A DNA stretch of 64,000 bases from Acidobacteriota bacterium (GCA_030066195.1 JASJCB010000002.1:52365-116364); one strand, 5' to 3'; positions 46,361-56,108 are shown, numbered from the stretch's first letter. A program made the numbers and translations. Notes: generated from the letters alone by a model not told the origin.

Positions 46361-48904
46361 CTAGTGTATGAGGGCCTCGCGTCGTTTCAGGCGATCCAGC
46401 CCTCGGTTGACCATGTAATGTAATGCCGGTTCTTCATGCTTTTTCAAAAAGGCGCGAGCGGCCCGAACGGCCTTTTTTCCACCGTACCTGGGGAAGAGTC
46501 TGGAGTTGAAGGCCGCGGCCCTGGCGGTGCCGTGTTCCTTGTAGATGCGGGCCAGTTCCCGGAAGAAGGGCTGCACGTAAGCTTCAGTCATGTCCGGCCG
46601 TCTCGGGTCGTGGAAACCCCCGGCCAAAACGATCAGCTCATCCAAGGGAAGATCGTCCCGCGTCAGGGTTTGCCATGCCTTTTGTTTGGCGGCGGCCGTG
46701 GGGGTCACCACGTCGATCATCTTGCGGTATTGTTTTCCCAACGGACATTTGGTGTCCTCAGCCGTCAGTTCCTTGACCAAAACGGCGCCCATCAAGTTGC
46801 CTTGGGCCACCAGGCGGGCGCAGAAACGCCATTTATCCTCCCTGCTGAAGACCAACTTTTCGCGGCAACGTTCCATCCCGCTATAAAGTCGGTACAGCCA
46901 ATCCAACTGTTCCTCGGTTTCTGCAACGGCCAGCAGGACGTCGAACCACAAGCCGCGTTCCTTTGAAAAAGGCAGTGTTGTGACCTTTCGTTTGGCCTTC
47001 TCGAATAAACGGCCGCCATGGCTTCGCCGGTGTTTTTCATCCATCACGTTGATAGTAATCAAAACCATGTCGTCCAATATATCGCCCATCAGGCGGATGT
47101 CTTTTTCCTGTTCGGTAAAGCTCAGGCCCAAGTCTATGAACCGCGCCATGGGCAGAGGCTTGTCGCCCGCCATATCCACCAGCACCTTCCAGATTTTCAA
47201 TCGCGCCTGAAAGTCGTCAATCTTGGGATAGACATCCCGGATGTTTCCCAGGGAACGCTTGTCCAGAGCCGTGCGAACGAACGCCTGGTCGTGCGGGTCT
47301 ACCAGCATGATCGCGGGTTCCGGCCGACCTCTCAGTAAATCCAGTTTTCGGCTGGAGCTTTCCAGGTGCAGCGGGATGCTTTCGGTCATGCTTACGGAGC
47401 CGTTCGGTTGCGGATAGAACAGGCCAAGTTCCAACGCGTGAGAGCGCAGGTTGTCGTCCAGATCCGGTTGCTGTATCACGGCGGCGCCGGCGATGCGTCC
47501 TTCTTTCGCTTCCCAAATCAGGTTGACGGTGTTGATACCCCGTGTCGACAGCCACTGTTGTCGCCAGGGGTCGAAGGAGCGACCGGTCACGGTTTCCAGG
47601 GCGATCATGAAGTCTCGCCGGTCCACATTGCCCCAACCGTGCCGCTTCAACAGGTAGCGGATCACACGTTGGTAATCTTGAGGCCCCAACAGTTCCGCCA
47701 GTTGGCGTTGTACCGCCAGGCCTTTGCCGTAGATAACGGAATTGAACAGCATCATAGCCGCGTGGGTGTCGGGGGCCTCCGTCAGCAAGGGATGACTGCT
47801 TTCACCGCTATCGATCATCCGGCCTCTTTCTACCCGTTGCCCGGTGAAGTAGTCGTCCTTGTCCACGCCCAATTTCTGTTGGGACAGCCGCCCCAGGTAG
47901 TTGACCGGGCCCTCATTCAACCAAATATCGTTCCACCATGTCGGTGTGATTTTGTTGCCAACCCACATATGCGCCATCTCGTGTAGAATGACCGCATTGC
48001 GACGTTCTTTGCCGGCTGGAGACATATTCTTCCGCAAGTAATCCTCGCTGAGGATGACCGCTCCCGGATTCTCCATGCCGCCGTGGAAGACGACGGGGCT
48101 GAACACGTAATCATATTTGGCAAAGGGATAGGGCTCACCCATCCAGTCCTCGAAAAAGTTCAGTCCTTTGCGAGTAAGGTCGAAGATTTCTTCCGCTTGC
48201 AGAAGGTCCTCCTGGGATTTTCTGCAATAGAGGGCCATGGGGTAGCGATCTTGCGAGCCCTTTGCACGGCGGACAGCCATGGGGCCCGCGCTGACATGGA
48301 ACAGGTAGGTGGGCAAGGGCGGGGTCTCGGTAAATTGCCATATGCCCTGTCCCGTGTTTTTACCCGGGCTGTTACTCACCACGAGCCAGCCTTGCGGCGC
48401 TTTGACTTGCAAGGCAATCGGCGCCTTCATGTCGGGTTGATCGAAGCATGGGAAGACCTGGTGAGTAAAAAAAGGTTGCAGATCTGAGAAGAAATAAACG
48501 CGACCGTCGCGGTCATCGACATAGCGAATCAATCCGCTGCCGTCACGACCGTTGCGACCCTTGAAGGAGATTGTCAGGCGATGCTTTCCGGGCGTCAGTA
48601 CCGAAGCGGGGATGGTAATGCGGCCCTCGCCGAACCGGAAGTCGTCGATGGTGCCCTTGTCATCCAGACTGACGGCGGTGACTTCTTTTCCCTGAAAATC
48701 CACGGTGAGGTCCTTTCCGGCTTGTTTGAGCGTTAGGTGAATGGTCACCCGACCGCTGAAACCCCTACGATCCAGGTCCAAGTTCAGTTGGTAGCGGTTC
48801 ACCTTGACCATGGCGGCGCGTTGTTCGGCAAATGCGTGCGTGAGAGGCGGCGTACCCATCGTGGATATGGGGTTCAGGAAGGCAAGGAGCAACAGGTTAA
48901 ACAA
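46361..48904 (-). CDS. M1 family aminopeptidase, second of a tandem pair
   Basis: 847-residue zinc aminopeptidase of the aminopeptidase N family with an N-terminal signal segment (LFNLLLLAFLNP...). Start is TTG with AAGGAG 5 nt upstream; the ribosome site lies within the end of the preceding gene, 9 nt away. The exopeptidase motif is GGMENPGAV (GAMEN type with Gly), the zinc site HEMAH is at 308-312 and Glu331 is the third ligand in WLNEG. The C-terminal helical domain is present. It is the paralogue of the gene immediately upstream, with different length and diverged sequence, so the pair probably has distinct peptide preferences. Confidence 0.93.
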   Translation of the reverse strand: MFNLLLLAFLNPISTMGTPPLTHAFAEQRAAMVKVNRYQLNLDLDRRGFSGRVTIHLTLKQAGKDLTVDFQGKEVTAVSLDDKGTIDDFRFGEGRITIPASVLTPGKHRLTISFKGRNGRDGSGLIRYVDDRDGRVYFFSDLQPFFTHQVFPCFDQPDMKAPIALQVKAPQGWLVVSNSPGKNTGQGIWQFTETPPLPTYLFHVSAGPMAVRRAKGSQDRYPMALYCRKSQEDLLQAEEIFDLTRKGLNFFEDWMGEPYPFAKYDYVFSPVVFHGGMENPGAVILSEDYLRKNMSPAGKERRNAVILHEMAHMWVGNKITPTWWNDIWLNEGPVNYLGRLSQQKLGVDKDDYFTGQRVERGRMIDSGESSHPLLTEAPDTHAAMMLFNSVIYGKGLAVQRQLAELLGPQDYQRVIRYLLKRHGWGNVDRRDFMIALETVTGRSFDPWRQQWLSTRGINTVNLIWEAKEGRIAGAAVIQQPDLDDNLRSHALELGLFYPQPNGSVSMTESIPLHLESSSRKLDLLRGRPEPAIMLVDPHDQAFVRTALDKRSLGNIRDVYPKIDDFQARLKIWKVLVDMAGDKPLPMARFIDLGLSFTEQEKDIRLMGDILDDMVLITINVMDEKHRRSHGGRLFEKAKRKVTTLPFSKERGLWFDVLLAVAETEEQLDWLYRLYSGMERCREKLVFSREDKWRFCARLVAQGNLMGAVLVKELTAEDTKCPLGKQYRKMIDVVTPTAAAKQKAWQTLTRDDLPLDELIVLAGGFHDPRRPDMTEAYVQPFFRELARIYKEHGTARAAAFNSRLFPRYGGKKAVRAARAFLKKHEEPALHYMVNRGLDRLKRREALIH

Positions 48905-48913
48905 ATTCGCTCC

Positions 48914-51517
48914 TTATTCAGGGGTCGCGGCGCCGTAAGCCGCGCGGATATTCATGGTGCGCTCGAGACCGTCGGTCTGCTCCAGAACAAGTTTGCGGAG
49001 GGTCTGATCGATATCTTTTTGTTTCAAAAAGCTATCGGCCGCGGAGAGCGTATCCTCGTATCCGTACCATGGAAAAAGGGTGGCGGCAAAACGCGAGACG
49101 TAGACCCACTCTCTGGTCTTCCACAATTGGGGCAGGATGTAGAAATACTTTTGGATGAAGGGCCGGGACAACTCCTTGTGACCTGAATGGTGGATGCCCC
49201 GTGCAATGCTGAAGGTTTCACGCAGGGAATAATTGCCCTCGATGACGCGTAGCCAGGCCTCCTGTTTGGCGCTTGGATCGGGGCGTAAGGCTTCCGCGTA
49301 AAGGCGATTGCGTTTGGCCCGCGCCGTATTCTCTCCCTTGTCCACAAGGGCTGTCATCTCCGCGGCGCGAGGATGGTTGTAGGCGATGAGGCGGTGCACC
49401 AGCGACCACTTGCGGTCGGCGGTCATATCGAAACCGTCCAAGGTTCGGCCTTCCAAAAGGTCTTTCAGGTAATTCAGTTCCTCTTCCGTTTCCGCAAAAT
49501 CGACGGCCATGCCGTACCAGGTTCGTTGTTTCTCGGAACCGGGCTCGGCCTTCGCCAATTGCTCGCGGCCCAATGCCAGCATACTCCGACGCCGGTTCTG
49601 TCGCTCGTTCTCATCCGGGATATAGTTCCTGATGACGGCGCCCATGCGGTCGCGAATCTGCCGGTGGAGGGCGTCATCGGTTTCCGTTTGCAGCGCGGGT
49701 AGGCCAAGATCCAAATAGACATGTGCCGATAGTTGGGCGTCGCGAACCATATCCCAAAGGATCCGCCAGACCGTTTGGCGGGTGTGGGTGTGGGCGATTT
49801 TTTGGATATTGCCGCGCACCCAAGCCAGGGACCGCTTGTCCAGGCGCACCTTGGCGTAGTCGTAATCGGAATAGTTGGGCAGGATGAAGACGGGTTCTTT
49901 TTTGCCGTTCAACTGCTTAAGGCGGGTTTCGGCGCCGTCGTAGATGACGCGAACGGCTTCACCCAACTCGGCGAATCCGTTCTCATTCATATAGAACAGG
50001 GCCATATCGGTTGCGTGCACGCGCAGGACGTCATTGGCCTTGCCCGGTTCCTGCCTGATCACCACGTCGGCAAGTTTCCCGTCAACCACCTTGTAGTTCA
50101 GGGTGACCGTATTGACGTCCGACGTGGCCAGCCATTGTTGGACCCAATCGTCAAGCTCGCGCCCGGCGACGGCTTCCAGGGCCTCGATGAAATCGTTGAG
50201 CGTGGTGACGCCATACTCATGCTGCTTGAAATAACGTCGGCAGCCGTCGCGGAAGATGGTGCCGCCCAGGTAGTAATCCAACTGGCGCAGTACGGCAAAG
50301 CCCTTGCCGTAGGTGATGCCGTCGAAGATTTGGGCGGCGGCGCGCACGTCGGGGACCTCGGCCAGGATGGGGTGCGTGGTGACCATCTGATCACTGCGCA
50401 GGGCCGAATCCTTGGAACCGGCCGACAGGACCCAGGCGTCTTTATTACCTAATCCCTCCATGGCCAGGTAGGACATATAGGTGGCGAAACTTTCCTTCAG
50501 CCAGAGGTCGTTCCACCAGACCATGGTGGTTAGGTCACCGAACCACATATGCGCCATTTCGTGGAAGATAGTCAGGTCGCGTCCCTGCAAGCGGCGCAGG
50601 GAGGGCTTGGTCCGGAAGATATAGCCTTCGTTGAAGGTGACGGCCGCAACATTCTCCATGGCGCCGATGTTGAATTCGGGCACTAGTAACTGGTCGTATT
50701 TCTCGAAGGGATAGGGGTAATCGAAATAAGCTTCAAAGAAGTCGAAACCCTTGCGGGTGACCTCCAGGAAGCGCTCGGCGTCCACGTACTCGGCCAGAGA
50801 CTGACGGGCGTACAAACCCAGCGGATAGCGGAAGGTGTGGTCGTGCCAGGTTGCGTAGGGACCGGCGCTCAATTGGAAGATGTAGGTGCTGAAGGGTTTG
50901 GTTTCCTTGAACTTGGTACGCAACTTACCGTCTTCCCGCCGCTTGGAGAGCGGAGCGCCGTTGCTGACGACCACCCAATCCACCGGCGCCACTACTTCTA
51001 CCCGGTAGCTGCCCTTGAGGTCGGGCTGGTCGAAACAGGGAAAGAGGCGATGGGCGTCGTTGGGCTCGAAATGGGTGTACAGATACTCCAAGCCGTCCTT
51101 GGGATCCACGAACTTATGCAAGCCCTGGCCGTTCTGCACATAAGCGCCCTCGTAGTCGATGACCAGTTCCAGATCACCCCGCTTCAGGGCGCTCGTGGGG
51201 ATGCTGATGCGTCCGGCGTCCGGGTTGAAGCGGTAGCTGTCGACCTTGTCGCCGTCGATGGTCAGAGAGATGATGTCCTTGCCGTCGAAGTCCACGTCCA
51301 GCGGCTTGAGGGTGTCGCTTAAGGTAAAGCGAAGCCTTGCCCGGCCCGAATAGGTTTGCTGCCCTTTCTTCAGATCGAAGATAAGGTGATAGCTGAGATT
51401 TTTAATCTGTTCGGCGCGTTCGGCAGCAAAAGATTGAGTTTGATTGTCTTCTTGAGCGAGCAGCAGACCGGAGCTACAAAGCAAGATGATGCCGAATCCG
51501 AGAACAAGGTGTTTCAT
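48914..51517 (-). CDS. M1 family aminopeptidase, first of a tandem pair
   Basis: 867-residue exported zinc aminopeptidase. The ATG at 51517 (MKHLVLGFGIILLCSSGLLLAQ) has AGGAG 6 nt upstream; an ATG at 51523 is an alternative, and the open frame to 51598 is not used. Exopeptidase motif GAMENVAAV, zinc site HEMAH (319-323) and Glu342 in LKESFATY are all present, followed by the ERAP/C-terminal helical domain. The signal peptide places it in the periplasm or outside. It may feed amino acids from extracellular peptides. Tandem with the next gene (9-nt gap). Confidence 0.94.
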   Translation of the reverse strand: MKHLVLGFGIILLCSSGLLLAQEDNQTQSFAAERAEQIKNLSYHLIFDLKKGQQTYSGRARLRFTLSDTLKPLDVDFDGKDIISLTIDGDKVDSYRFNPDAGRISIPTSALKRGDLELVIDYEGAYVQNGQGLHKFVDPKDGLEYLYTHFEPNDAHRLFPCFDQPDLKGSYRVEVVAPVDWVVVSNGAPLSKRREDGKLRTKFKETKPFSTYIFQLSAGPYATWHDHTFRYPLGLYARQSLAEYVDAERFLEVTRKGFDFFEAYFDYPYPFEKYDQLLVPEFNIGAMENVAAVTFNEGYIFRTKPSLRRLQGRDLTIFHEMAHMWFGDLTTMVWWNDLWLKESFATYMSYLAMEGLGNKDAWVLSAGSKDSALRSDQMVTTHPILAEVPDVRAAAQIFDGITYGKGFAVLRQLDYYLGGTIFRDGCRRYFKQHEYGVTTLNDFIEALEAVAGRELDDWVQQWLATSDVNTVTLNYKVVDGKLADVVIRQEPGKANDVLRVHATDMALFYMNENGFAELGEAVRVIYDGAETRLKQLNGKKEPVFILPNYSDYDYAKVRLDKRSLAWVRGNIQKIAHTHTRQTVWRILWDMVRDAQLSAHVYLDLGLPALQTETDDALHRQIRDRMGAVIRNYIPDENERQNRRRSMLALGREQLAKAEPGSEKQRTWYGMAVDFAETEEELNYLKDLLEGRTLDGFDMTADRKWSLVHRLIAYNHPRAAEMTALVDKGENTARAKRNRLYAEALRPDPSAKQEAWLRVIEGNYSLRETFSIARGIHHSGHKELSRPFIQKYFYILPQLWKTREWVYVSRFAATLFPWYGYEDTLSAADSFLKQKDIDQTLRKLVLEQTDGLERTMNIRAAYGAATPE

Positions 51518-51676
51518 CCACATCTCCTCTCGCCAATGCAAAGTCGGCCGACGGGGTAAATAAGTTGCACGAACACCAAGGCTGAGCGTTAAAAACACGT
51601 GGGGACGTTCCTTCGCGCCGGCATTACGAGAAGCGAGCGTTCAGGGCAGCAACTCGTCAAAACCGTGAGGAGATCC

Positions 51677-51727
51677 GATGTCTTATGGGTGGGTACCGCC
51701 CAAGGCATAAGCCGAATGGAAACCGAC
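51677..51727 (+). pseudogene. Possible one-blade remnant of a Reg_prop propeller gene
   Basis: The frame reads DVLWVGTAQGISRMETD, which fits the Reg_prop blade pattern (xLWVGTxxGLxRxD) found in the three propeller kinases. The surrounding frame has no further blades and runs into the hairpin repeat 4 nt later. It could be a fossil of a deleted sensor gene; 17 residues is short, so chance is possible. Confidence 0.35.
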
Positions 51728-51730
51728 CGG

Positions 51731-51843
51731 CCGATTTGCTCGATTCTTCCTGGGGGAAGGCCTGAAGATCCGCCTTTTGATGTTCATGTCTTCCCCCAGG
51801 AAGAATCGAGCAAATCGGGACTGTCAACGGCTCATGTTTGACT
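51731..51843 (-). repeat. Dispersed hairpin repeat, copy B
   Basis: A perfect 29-bp inverted repeat: arm 51731-51759 (beginning CCGATTTGCTCGATTCTTCC) and arm 51790-51818, with a 30-nt loop containing AAGATCCGCCTTTTGATGTT, also present in copy A. The 23-nt flank 51821-51843 is the reverse complement of the flank at 9865-9887. Relative to the flank, the loop is inverted compared with copy A. Confidence 0.9.
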
Positions 51844-51940
51844 TTGACAGAGCTCTGAAAATTCGGTCGAGAGCCTTTTCCATTTGGACGGCTGAAACGT
51901 TTGTATTAGGATGAGTTATTCCATCATGCGAGGTGCTCTC

Positions 51941-52324
51941 ATGAAAATCCTGCTCCTGGTAGCATTGTCTTTGCTCGGGCCGAGCGTTTTCGCGGGCCAA
52001 TGGGAAGTATTAGGGAAACGAGAAGTCAAGATTCGCGCGGAGCGCGATGTCATCCAGGTCACCGCCAAAGAAGGTAAGTTTTCCAAAATCAAGCTGAAGG
52101 TTCGCAGAAACGGCGTGCGCTTCATCGATCTGAAGGTTCACTACGGCAACGGCGATGTTCAGGATATTCAACTCCGCAAGTTCATTCCGGCAGGCGGGGA
52201 AACCCGTGTCATCGACCTGTCCGGCCGCAAGCGTGTCATCAAAAAGGTCAGTTTCACCTACAAGACGGAAACCAAGGGCCGCCGAAAGGGTCGCGCGGTG
52301 GTTACCTTGCTTGGGAAACACTGA
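51941..52324 (+). CDS. Secreted DUF2541-like (YaaI-like) small protein
   Basis: 127-residue exported protein. Start ATG 51941 with GAGGTG upstream gives a signal peptide MKILLLVALSLLGPSVFAG. The mature beta-rich part (WEVLGKREVKIRAERDVI, IKLKVRRNGVRFIDLKVHYGNGD, TRVIDLSGRKRVIKKVSFTY) resembles DUF2541, the family of E. coli YaaI, from memory. The function is not known. Convergent with the DUF1501 gene 27 nt away. Confidence 0.65.
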   Translation: MKILLLVALSLLGPSVFAGQWEVLGKREVKIRAERDVIQVTAKEGKFSKIKLKVRRNGVRFIDLKVHYGNGDVQDIQLRKFIPAGGETRVIDLSGRKRVIKKVSFTYKTETKGRRKGRAVVTLLGKH

Positions 52325-52351
52325 AGCCGGTTGGATCCCCTGGGGATTCGT

Positions 52352-53569
52352 TCAAGATCGGCGCAGGTAGGACAGCGGGCGGCCCTGCCAGTTGGGGAAC
52401 AGGGTTTCGTCGTAGTCTATCTTCAAGTGGTCGCGGACCGCTCCGGCCAGGACTTCTCGGAAATCCGTGGTGACCGGCAGGTCGCGGCCGTCTTCCAGGT
52501 TCTTTTCGGTCAGCTTGGGGACCTCGCCGTAGACCTTGCCGCCGCGTACTTTGCGACCCAGGACGAAGAAGCAGGAACCGCGTCCGTGGTCCGTGCCGTT
52601 GGTGCCGTTTTCCGCGACCGTGCGACCGAACTCCGTCATAGTCAGGACCAGGACGTTTTTTTGGTGCTTTTTGCCCAGGTCCCGCCAGAAGGCGTCGATG
52701 GAGCGGGCGAAATTCCCGGCTGCTCGCGAGAAGGCTCCGCGTTGCGCGCCCTGGTTGATGTGCGTGTCCCAGCCGCCGGAAGGGATCAAAGCCAGCGAGA
52801 CGTCGCGATCCGCGTGGATCAGGCGGGCGACCTGGTTGAGGCCCGTGGCCGGGGCGCCGCTTGGGTAGTCGATGCCGCCGGGGGGCTCCAGGTCCAGATT
52901 GGCCAGGATGCGGGACGCCTCCAGGCTTTCGCGGCCCGTTTTGGCCAGAAGTTCTTCGGCCGCCTCGCCGTAAAGCGCTTGGAAGGCCTCGACCGGTCCG
53001 CCCCTGGCGCCGGTTCGAGCCAGGTCGCGCAGGTCTTCCATGGCCAGTACCTTTTGGGGGCCGTGGAAGGCGCGCGGCAGGTCGGGCGACAAAGCGAGGG
53101 CGTTGAAGGGGCCGCCGTTACCCAAACCTTGGGCCAGCAGGCGGTTCAGCCAGCCGGTGGGCGTGCTCTTGACGCCGGGCGTGGCGGTTTCCATCATATC
53201 CTGGGCGTCGAAGTGGGAGCGCACCGCAATCGGCAGGCCGGCGCCGTGGATGATCGCCAGTTTCTTTTGGGCGAAAAGCGGAGCCAGGGGGGCCATGGCG
53301 GGATGTAGGCCGAAGCGACCGTCCAACTGGAGGAGGGTCTCGCCCTGTCTGCCCTTGCGGCTCATGGCCAGGCGGGGCCGCAACCGCTTCAGGTTGTCGT
53401 CGTCCAGGGGCTGCACGGCGGCCAGGCCGTCCATGGCGCCGCGTTGGAAGATGACGACCAACGTGGGCTGTTTGCGTCCGGCGGTTGATGCGGCCCGGAT
53501 CGGCGCACGGCTGAAGACCAGGGCGCTCAGGCCGACGGCGGTGGTTTGCAGGAACTGACGTCGCTTCAC
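52352..53569 (-). CDS. DUF1501 family exported protein
   Basis: 405-residue protein with a twin-arginine signal (MKRRQFLQTTAVGLSALVFS) and the sulfatase/alkaline-phosphatase-like DUF1501 fold: LVVIFQRGAMDGLAAVQPL near the N-terminus, GWDTHINQGAQRGAFSRAAGNFARSIDAF with the metal-ligand-like DTH, and VLTMTEFGRTVAENGTNGTDHG toward the C-terminus. Function unknown. It starts 10 nt after the stop of the DUF1800 gene; the two families are commonly paired in planctomycetes, acidobacteria and proteobacteria. Confidence 0.92.
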   Translation of the reverse strand: MKRRQFLQTTAVGLSALVFSRAPIRAASTAGRKQPTLVVIFQRGAMDGLAAVQPLDDDNLKRLRPRLAMSRKGRQGETLLQLDGRFGLHPAMAPLAPLFAQKKLAIIHGAGLPIAVRSHFDAQDMMETATPGVKSTPTGWLNRLLAQGLGNGGPFNALALSPDLPRAFHGPQKVLAMEDLRDLARTGARGGPVEAFQALYGEAAEELLAKTGRESLEASRILANLDLEPPGGIDYPSGAPATGLNQVARLIHADRDVSLALIPSGGWDTHINQGAQRGAFSRAAGNFARSIDAFWRDLGKKHQKNVLVLTMTEFGRTVAENGTNGTDHGRGSCFFVLGRKVRGGKVYGEVPKLTEKNLEDGRDLPVTTDFREVLAGAVRDHLKIDYDETLFPNWQGRPLSYLRRS

Positions 53570-53579
53570 GGCTTGCCTC

Positions 53580-55331
53580 CTAGTGCTTTTGAAATGCCGG
53601 CGAACCCATGATCAGGGCGGCGTGTCGGTGTTTGTTGTCCAATTCGGGTTTGGCGGCCTTCCACTCGTCCAGGTAGCCGTAGGAGGCGAGTAACTGTTGC
53701 GAGAGGCTTTCGCCCTCGGTTTGCGGCAGCAGGTGCGCCTTGTGCTTGAGGGTTTCCTGTAGGTCGTCCGTGTCCCTTTCAGGTAGGAACCTTGCGGTAA
53801 TTTCCTTCAGGGAGCCGACCAGATGCTTGCGCCTTATATTGACGCCCTGGATTTTGCCGGAGGCCAGTTGAACGGCGAAGTCCATGCGATTGGCCAGGTT
53901 GCCGGAAGAGATCCAGAAGGCGGCCTCGTCGGGGAAACCGGTGGGGGCTTGGAAGCCGTAGAGAGGTTGGCCCATTTTACCGATCCACTGTTTCAGCGGA
54001 CGGATACGGTCGATCTCGGCGTTCATGGCCCTTAGGGCACTGACGGCCAGGCGGAAGGGTGACTTGACGCGGGCGTCTACCGCATCGTCGGCCCAGAACT
54101 CCGGAGAATTGACCAGGGTGACCAGCAGGTGTTTCAGGTTACCGTCCGTCTTGCGGAAATTTTCAGCCAGGCGATCCAACAGGGCTTGAGGCGGGTTTTC
54201 TGAAACGAAGCGGCGGGCAAATTTGGCGGTGACGAAGCGAGCCGTGGAGGGATGGTCGGCCAGCATGGCCAGCACCTTCTCGCCTTCTTCCACGCCGCCG
54301 CCTCGCTTGAATTTGCGGCCTAGGATGGTTTTAGGGCCGGCATCGTGCATGTCGGCGCGGAAGAGGAACAGGCCGTCGCGCCGGAAACCCAGCTTGCGGG
54401 CGCGGCGCAGGCGGCGCTCGGCATCGGGCCGGTCGGCGGGTAAGGTGGTCCAGCCGGTGAAGGCGCGCGCCACCTCGACGATATCCTGCTGGGTGTAGCC
54501 GCCGTCCACGCCCAGGGTATGCAATTCCATCAGTTCCCGGGCGTAGTTCTCGTTGATGCCGCGATTGCGGTTGCGACGGGGAAGGTTGCGTTTCCCACGG
54601 CGTTTTTCGGCCATCATGCCGGCGGTGGTCGGCGCTTCCTTGCCCGCGCTGGAACCGGCATTGTCCAGGTAGAGCAACATGGCCGGGTGCCTGGCGCTCG
54701 CGGTCAGCATGTCCTGGAACGAGCCCAATACATGCGGGCGGATGGCCTCGTATTCATAGGACAGCACGAAGGTCCGCGCCCGGCTGTCGGTAATGGAAAC
54801 GTAGAAGTGGTTGAACCAGAAGTCGGTCAAGACCTCGTGCATTTGGTTTTCGGCGTAGACGGCGCGGGTAATCTTCTGGCCGAACAGGTCGTGCATCAGT
54901 TCGGCGGGTGAACGGAAGCCCCGCTCGCGGCCGAATTCCCTGACCTTTTGAGGCTGGTCCTGTGCTTCCTGTTGATCGGCAACGACACCGGCTTGCACGG
55001 CTAGGCGGGCCACCTTGGCGCGGGTTGGATAGGTGCGGAATATCTCCTCGGCGGTCATGCCGAGCGCGGGCAAGGTCTTCAGCCGTCGCTCCAGGGCGGG
55101 ATCGGCGGTTCGGCCCGATAATTGGGCTCGGAACCAGTTCTCCAGGCCCATGGCGACAACAGCGTCCACCTGGCCGGGCTCCGGTCCGTAACCCAGGCGG
55201 TCCAACAGGTGTACCGCCGCGCGTCGCTCGTCCAGGCCGGCGGCCTCGTAAGGGAAGTCCGGGGTTGGTCCGCCGGCCGGACCCAGCCACAATAAGAGAC
55301 ACAAACCGAAAGCCAAGGTAACCTCCTTCAC
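53580..55331 (-). CDS. DUF1800 family exported protein
   Basis: 583-residue protein with a signal peptide (1-22). DUF1800 hallmarks are visible: RRAAVHLLDRLGYGPEPGQVDAV, GLENWFRAQL, LTDFWFNHFYVS, ILGSFQDMLTASARHPAMLLYLDN-type text (split here), INENYARELMELHTLGVDGGYTQQDI, and CVARAFTGW-like VARAFTGWT. Helical, function unknown. Upstream gene of a two-gene operon with DUF1501; the divergent side faces the unknown gene at 55524. Confidence 0.92.
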   Translation of the reverse strand: MKEVTLAFGLCLLLWLGPAGGPTPDFPYEAAGLDERRAAVHLLDRLGYGPEPGQVDAVVAMGLENWFRAQLSGRTADPALERRLKTLPALGMTAEEIFRTYPTRAKVARLAVQAGVVADQQEAQDQPQKVREFGRERGFRSPAELMHDLFGQKITRAVYAENQMHEVLTDFWFNHFYVSITDSRARTFVLSYEYEAIRPHVLGSFQDMLTASARHPAMLLYLDNAGSSAGKEAPTTAGMMAEKRRGKRNLPRRNRNRGINENYARELMELHTLGVDGGYTQQDIVEVARAFTGWTTLPADRPDAERRLRRARKLGFRRDGLFLFRADMHDAGPKTILGRKFKRGGGVEEGEKVLAMLADHPSTARFVTAKFARRFVSENPPQALLDRLAENFRKTDGNLKHLLVTLVNSPEFWADDAVDARVKSPFRLAVSALRAMNAEIDRIRPLKQWIGKMGQPLYGFQAPTGFPDEAAFWISSGNLANRMDFAVQLASGKIQGVNIRRKHLVGSLKEITARFLPERDTDDLQETLKHKAHLLPQTEGESLSQQLLASYGYLDEWKAAKPELDNKHRHAALIMGSPAFQKH

Positions 55332-55523
55332 TCACGTTCATCATACTGCTGTGACAAGGCAACAGACATCAGGGTTTAGCAAGCGGAGACGGAAAAAGCC
55401 GATTTTTTACAAAGCTCTTACTTGCTTAATTGCAAAAAAATCATCAGATCCGCTTGGGAATGCTGACGTTTGGGTCAAAAAAGTGATACTATCCAAAGCA
55501 CGCTCTCTAACAGGAGGCTACCC

Positions 55524-56108
55524 TTGGAGACGAAAAATCTGATCACCGAGCTCAAAGCCCTTACTGAAGAGATACCCGCCTTGATGAAGATACAGGAGGG
55601 ATTCCACAACCCTCACATCAAAGCATGGAAGACAAAGGTTGAAGAGCTGTTGCAAGAAGGCGGCACCACTTGTCGGAAGCCGCTGGACATTTTGAAACGC
55701 ATGCGGAACCACCTGGGGGGCGACGATTTCGTCAACCGCCAGACCTTTTTGAATCAGTTGGAAGCCCTGCAGCGCGGGTTGAAGGAGTCGATCCATACCA
55801 TCGAGGTATTCGGCCGCCCGGAGAAAAAGAACACGCTTCCCAGCTGGGGCAAACCCAAAAGTCAGCAACGCGCGGTCGGTCACCTGATGGTGGGCGACGA
55901 GGAAGTCTCAACCGACAATATCACCATACACGAGGTCTTGGATTGCCTGGTCTCCCTGGCCGAGGACTCCAACGACCTGACACAGGAAATGCGCCAAACC
56001 TTGATCGGCGGGTTACGCATCATTTTGGATGATGACCTGCTGCAACCCTTCTTGACCCGTAAGCTGGACACCCTGTTGGGCCACTGGCCGGAGTTTCAAG
56101 TCAAGTAG
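55524..56108 (+). CDS. Hypothetical helical protein
   Basis: 194-residue cytoplasmic protein starting at TTG with CAGGAGG 6 nt upstream (the frame is open to 55470 without a good start). Sequence is mostly helical and charged. Residues 15-40 (MKIQEGFHNPHIKAWKTKVEELL, split at will) have the look of an N-terminal element seen in various uncharacterised bacterial proteins, including some linked to defence, but this resemblance is weak. The C-terminus ends FLTRKLDTLLGHWPEFQVK. Not recognised; no partner is evident. A glycosyltransferase gene follows after 93 nt. Confidence 0.7.
   Translation: METKNLITELKALTEEIPALMKIQEGFHNPHIKAWKTKVEELLQEGGTTCRKPLDILKRMRNHLGGDDFVNRQTFLNQLEALQRGLKESIHTIEVFGRPEKKNTLPSWGKPKSQQRAVGHLMVGDEEVSTDNITIHEVLDCLVSLAEDSNDLTQEMRQTLIGGLRIILDDDLLQPFLTRKLDTLLGHWPEFQVK

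Larger units (their letters stand above)
51518..51940. other. Gene-poor stretch holding a propeller-gene scrap and hairpin repeat B
   Basis: 423 bases. It contains the upstream region of the first M1 gene, a short stretch that reads like one propeller blade (51677-51727), a 29-bp perfect inverted repeat (51731-51818) with a flank shared with copy A, and the region before the DUF2541-like gene. No full gene. Confidence 0.6.
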
